In this document: in pieces, positions 62,226 through 64,000 of the stretch
How the letters are laid out: each line of letters opens with the position of its first letter
Position numbering within the stretch: position 1 is the stretch's first letter
NCBI RefSeq assembly: GCF_003990915.1
Contig: NZ_BHXQ01000003.1
Location: 310,001-374,000, forward strand
DNA: 64,000 nucleotides
Reading direction: 5' to 3'
DNA from: Chryseotalea sanaruensis
Lineage (GTDB): Bacteria > Bacteroidota > Bacteroidia > Cytophagales > Cyclobacteriaceae
Notes under the pieces: generated by a model
What the model was told of the DNA's origin: nothing
The model's input: only the letters and a program-made list of their open reading frames with translations
Databases searched by the model: none
Made by a program: the position numbers and the translations under genes

Positions 62226-63557
62226 ATGTTCGATAATTTAAGTTTAAAACTGGATAAAGCCTTTCAAACCCTTAAAGGTCAGGGACGCATTACGGAAATC
62301 AACGTAGCAACCACAGTTAAGGAAATACGCAAAGCTTTAATCGATGCTGATGTTAACTATAAAGTTGCTAAAGAAGTAACTGATGACATCAGAGAAAAAG
62401 CAATGGGGCAAAATGTGCTTACATCCATTTCTCCTGGTCAATTGCTTACTAAAATTACCAACGATGAGCTAACCCATTTAATGGGGGGCGAAAGTGTAGA
62501 CATCACCATAGAAGGTAATCCTGCCATCATACTTATAGCTGGTTTACAAGGTTCTGGTAAAACTACTTTTTCAGGCAAGCTTGCCAGCTATTTAAAAAAA
62601 CAAGGCAGGCAAGTTTTACTTACTGCTTGCGATATATACAGACCAGCTGCAATTAAACAGCTGCAAGTACTTGGCGAACAAATTGGTGTAGAGGTTTACG
62701 CTGAACCAGAAAATAAAGATGCTGTAAAAATTGCCAAAGCTGCCATTGCGCATGCTAAAAAGAATAATCATCGCATTGTTATTGTCGATACTGCCGGTCG
62801 TTTGGCTGTTGACGAGGAAATGATGAATGAGATCGCCAGATTAAAAGAAGCGCTCGCTCCTTCCGAAACATTATTTGTGGTTGACTCCATGACGGGTCAG
62901 GATGCTGTAAACACTGCAAAAGCGTTTAATGATCGACTGAATTTTGATGGTGTTGTTCTTACTAAATTAGATGGTGATACACGTGGTGGTGCGGCCCTCT
63001 CTATTCGCAGAGTAGTAGAAAAGCCTATCAAGTTCATAAGCATGGGTGAAAAGATGGAAGCACTAGATCGCTTCTATCCTGACCGTATGGCCAGTCGAAT
63101 TTTAGGCATGGGGGATGTGGTAACACTCGTTGAAAAAGCACAACAAGCTTTTGATGAAGATGAAGCCAAAAGATTAAACGCCAAGCTTCGCAAAAATCAA
63201 TTCGATTTTAACGATTTCCTTACCCAACTTGAACAGGTAAAGAAGATGGGCAATATCAAAGACCTGATGAGCATGATACCCGGTGTTGGTAAAGCCATGA
63301 AGGGTGTTGATGTCGATGACAATGCTTTCAAACCAGTGGAAGCCATCATTAGATCAATGACTACGAAAGAGCGTGAAAATCCGGATGTCATTAACGGTAG
63401 TCGCAAAGAACGTATAGCTAAAGGGAGTGGCACTTCTATTCAGCAGGTCAATCAATTACTAAAACAATTTGGCGACATGCGCAAGATGATGAAGACCATG
63501 AATAAAATGGGTGGTGGTAAACGTGCGCTAAGTGCCTTAAATCCTTTTGGAAAATAA
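62226..63557 (+). CDS. ffh: Signal recognition particle protein Ffh (SRP54)
   Basis: The 443-residue GTPase has an N domain at residues 1-95, G domain G1 GLQGSGKTT (106-114), DTAGR and TKLDGDTRGG (G3 and G4 regions) and a methionine-rich M domain from about residue 300 (KMGNIKDLMSMIPGVGKAMK, MRKMMKTMNKMGGGKR). With 4.5S RNA it binds signal sequences and docks nascent chains to FtsY at the inner membrane. Length and motifs are standard. No SRP RNA gene is seen in the window. Confidence 0.98.
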   Translation: MFDNLSLKLDKAFQTLKGQGRITEINVATTVKEIRKALIDADVNYKVAKEVTDDIREKAMGQNVLTSISPGQLLTKITNDELTHLMGGESVDITIEGNPAIILIAGLQGSGKTTFSGKLASYLKKQGRQVLLTACDIYRPAAIKQLQVLGEQIGVEVYAEPENKDAVKIAKAAIAHAKKNNHRIVIVDTAGRLAVDEEMMNEIARLKEALAPSETLFVVDSMTGQDAVNTAKAFNDRLNFDGVVLTKLDGDTRGGAALSIRRVVEKPIKFISMGEKMEALDRFYPDRMASRILGMGDVVTLVEKAQQAFDEDEAKRLNAKLRKNQFDFNDFLTQLEQVKKMGNIKDLMSMIPGVGKAMKGVDVDDNAFKPVEAIIRSMTTKERENPDVINGSRKERIAKGSGTSIQQVNQLLKQFGDMRKMMKTMNKMGGGKRALSALNPFGK

Positions 63558-63581
63558 TATTCAACGCATACTTAATTTTTC

Positions 63582-64000
63582 ATGAAACCAACTGCCCGCT
63601 CTGTACACCGCGATTTTGCTTATTTTTATTTAGGTCTTATCATCGCTTTCTCCTTCTCTGGCATTTTTCTTAATCATAGACGCGACTGGCATCCCAGACG
63701 GTATACTTATAGTGCAACTGAAATAACTGTACCTGCTATTACTCAACCTGATAGCACAGTTAATGATGCCTACATTGAAACTTTTACAGAAACGCAAGGC
63801 ATTAAAGATAATCTGAGAAGATTTGTAATCGACAAAAACCAACTGAGCATTTCTTACGAAAAACATGATGTTAAAATTGACCTTAGCACAGGTAAAGGAA
63901 AAATTGAGGCGTACCGCACTACCCCTATACTTGGCCAAATGACTCAACTACACGTTGATACCAGCAAATGGTGGATATATTATTCTGATTTATTTGGTAT
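63582..64000 (+). CDS. PepSY-associated membrane protein, partial (C-terminus off the window)
   Basis: The visible 139 residues begin MKPTARSVHRDFAYFYLGLI and contain one N-terminal membrane helix (YFYLGLIIAFSFSGIFL). NHRRDWHPRRYTYS follows, the arrangement of PepSY-associated TM-helix proteins, with HRD and NHRRDWHP histidines that may bind metal or haem. The extracytoplasmic part (KIDLSTGKGKIEAYRTTPIL) has the PepSY-like beta pattern. Family members occur with TonB receptors for iron. Its start is 24 bases after ffh, so co-transcription is possible. The assignment is limited by truncation. Confidence 0.7.
   Translation, partial: MKPTARSVHRDFAYFYLGLIIAFSFSGIFLNHRRDWHPRRYTYSATEITVPAITQPDSTVNDAYIETFTETQGIKDNLRRFVIDKNQLSISYEKHDVKIDLSTGKGKIEAYRTTPILGQMTQLHVDTSKWWIYYSDLFG

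Overview
The window looks like a chromosomal segment of a free-living, gliding-type Bacteroidota, most likely order Cytophagales. The grounds are a SusC/SusD polysaccharide-utilisation locus with a hybrid two-component regulator, type IX secretion (T9SS) sorting domains of both types, a PorP/SprF-like outer-membrane protein, the adjacent FtsK-LolA pair, TAnnTTTG promoter elements, and near absence of Shine-Dalgarno sequences. Genus assignment is not possible from the sequence alone.

Region 1 (1-17.7 kb) is a polysaccharide-utilisation locus. Reading leftwards from 13.3 kb, one tightly spaced gene train encodes a cytoplasmic GH130 enzyme, an MFS sugar importer, a lipoprotein of an unrecognised putative glycosidase family, SusC, SusD, a LamG surface lipoprotein, a T9SS-exported paralogue of the same putative glycosidase, and a ROK-family sugar kinase or regulator cut by the window edge. 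A hybrid two-component system (HTCS) regulator is divergent. A strong hairpin terminator sits inside the locus, between the LamG lipoprotein and the exported enzyme. The implied flow is surface capture and cleavage, SusCD import, inner-membrane MFS uptake, then GH130 and sugar-kinase metabolism.

Region 2 (17.7-36.5 kb) is mostly on the minus strand. It holds an oligopeptidase B-like lipoprotein and a PorP/SprF protein paired with a 2.2-kaa T9SS type-B adhesin built from about twelve FN3-like modules. A five-gene, overlapping cluster follows with three glycosyltransferases, a lipoprotein and a membrane protein. A TPR histidine kinase/LuxR response regulator pair and an AraC regulator complete the region. 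Region 3 (36.5-43 kb) is housekeeping-like: FtsK, LolA, a flavoprotein that closely resembles iodotyrosine deiodinase, and a TonB-dependent receptor.

Region 4 (43-56 kb) is accessory in character. It carries a PHP-ATPase of TrlF type, an OLD-family ATPase/nuclease, a small unknown protein divergent from an XRE regulator, a lipocalin-like lipoprotein, a VOC protein with a Cdd1-AraC fusion, a KtrB/KtrA potassium system and a GH13 lipoprotein. Almost all are on the plus strand. The gaps after successive gene units contain related hairpin-forming sequences, an arrangement resembling a cassette array, although no integrase is visible.

Region 5 (56-64 kb) has two FtsX/MacB-type ABC permeases without an ATPase, a voltage-gated-type potassium channel, the SRP GTPase Ffh and the start of a PepSY-type membrane protein. 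Two unrelated gaps (32.8 kb and 58.5 kb) each contain eight tandem copies of the same 8-bp unit at the 3' end of a minus-strand gene. No rRNA, tRNA, CRISPR array, integrase or transposase was seen.
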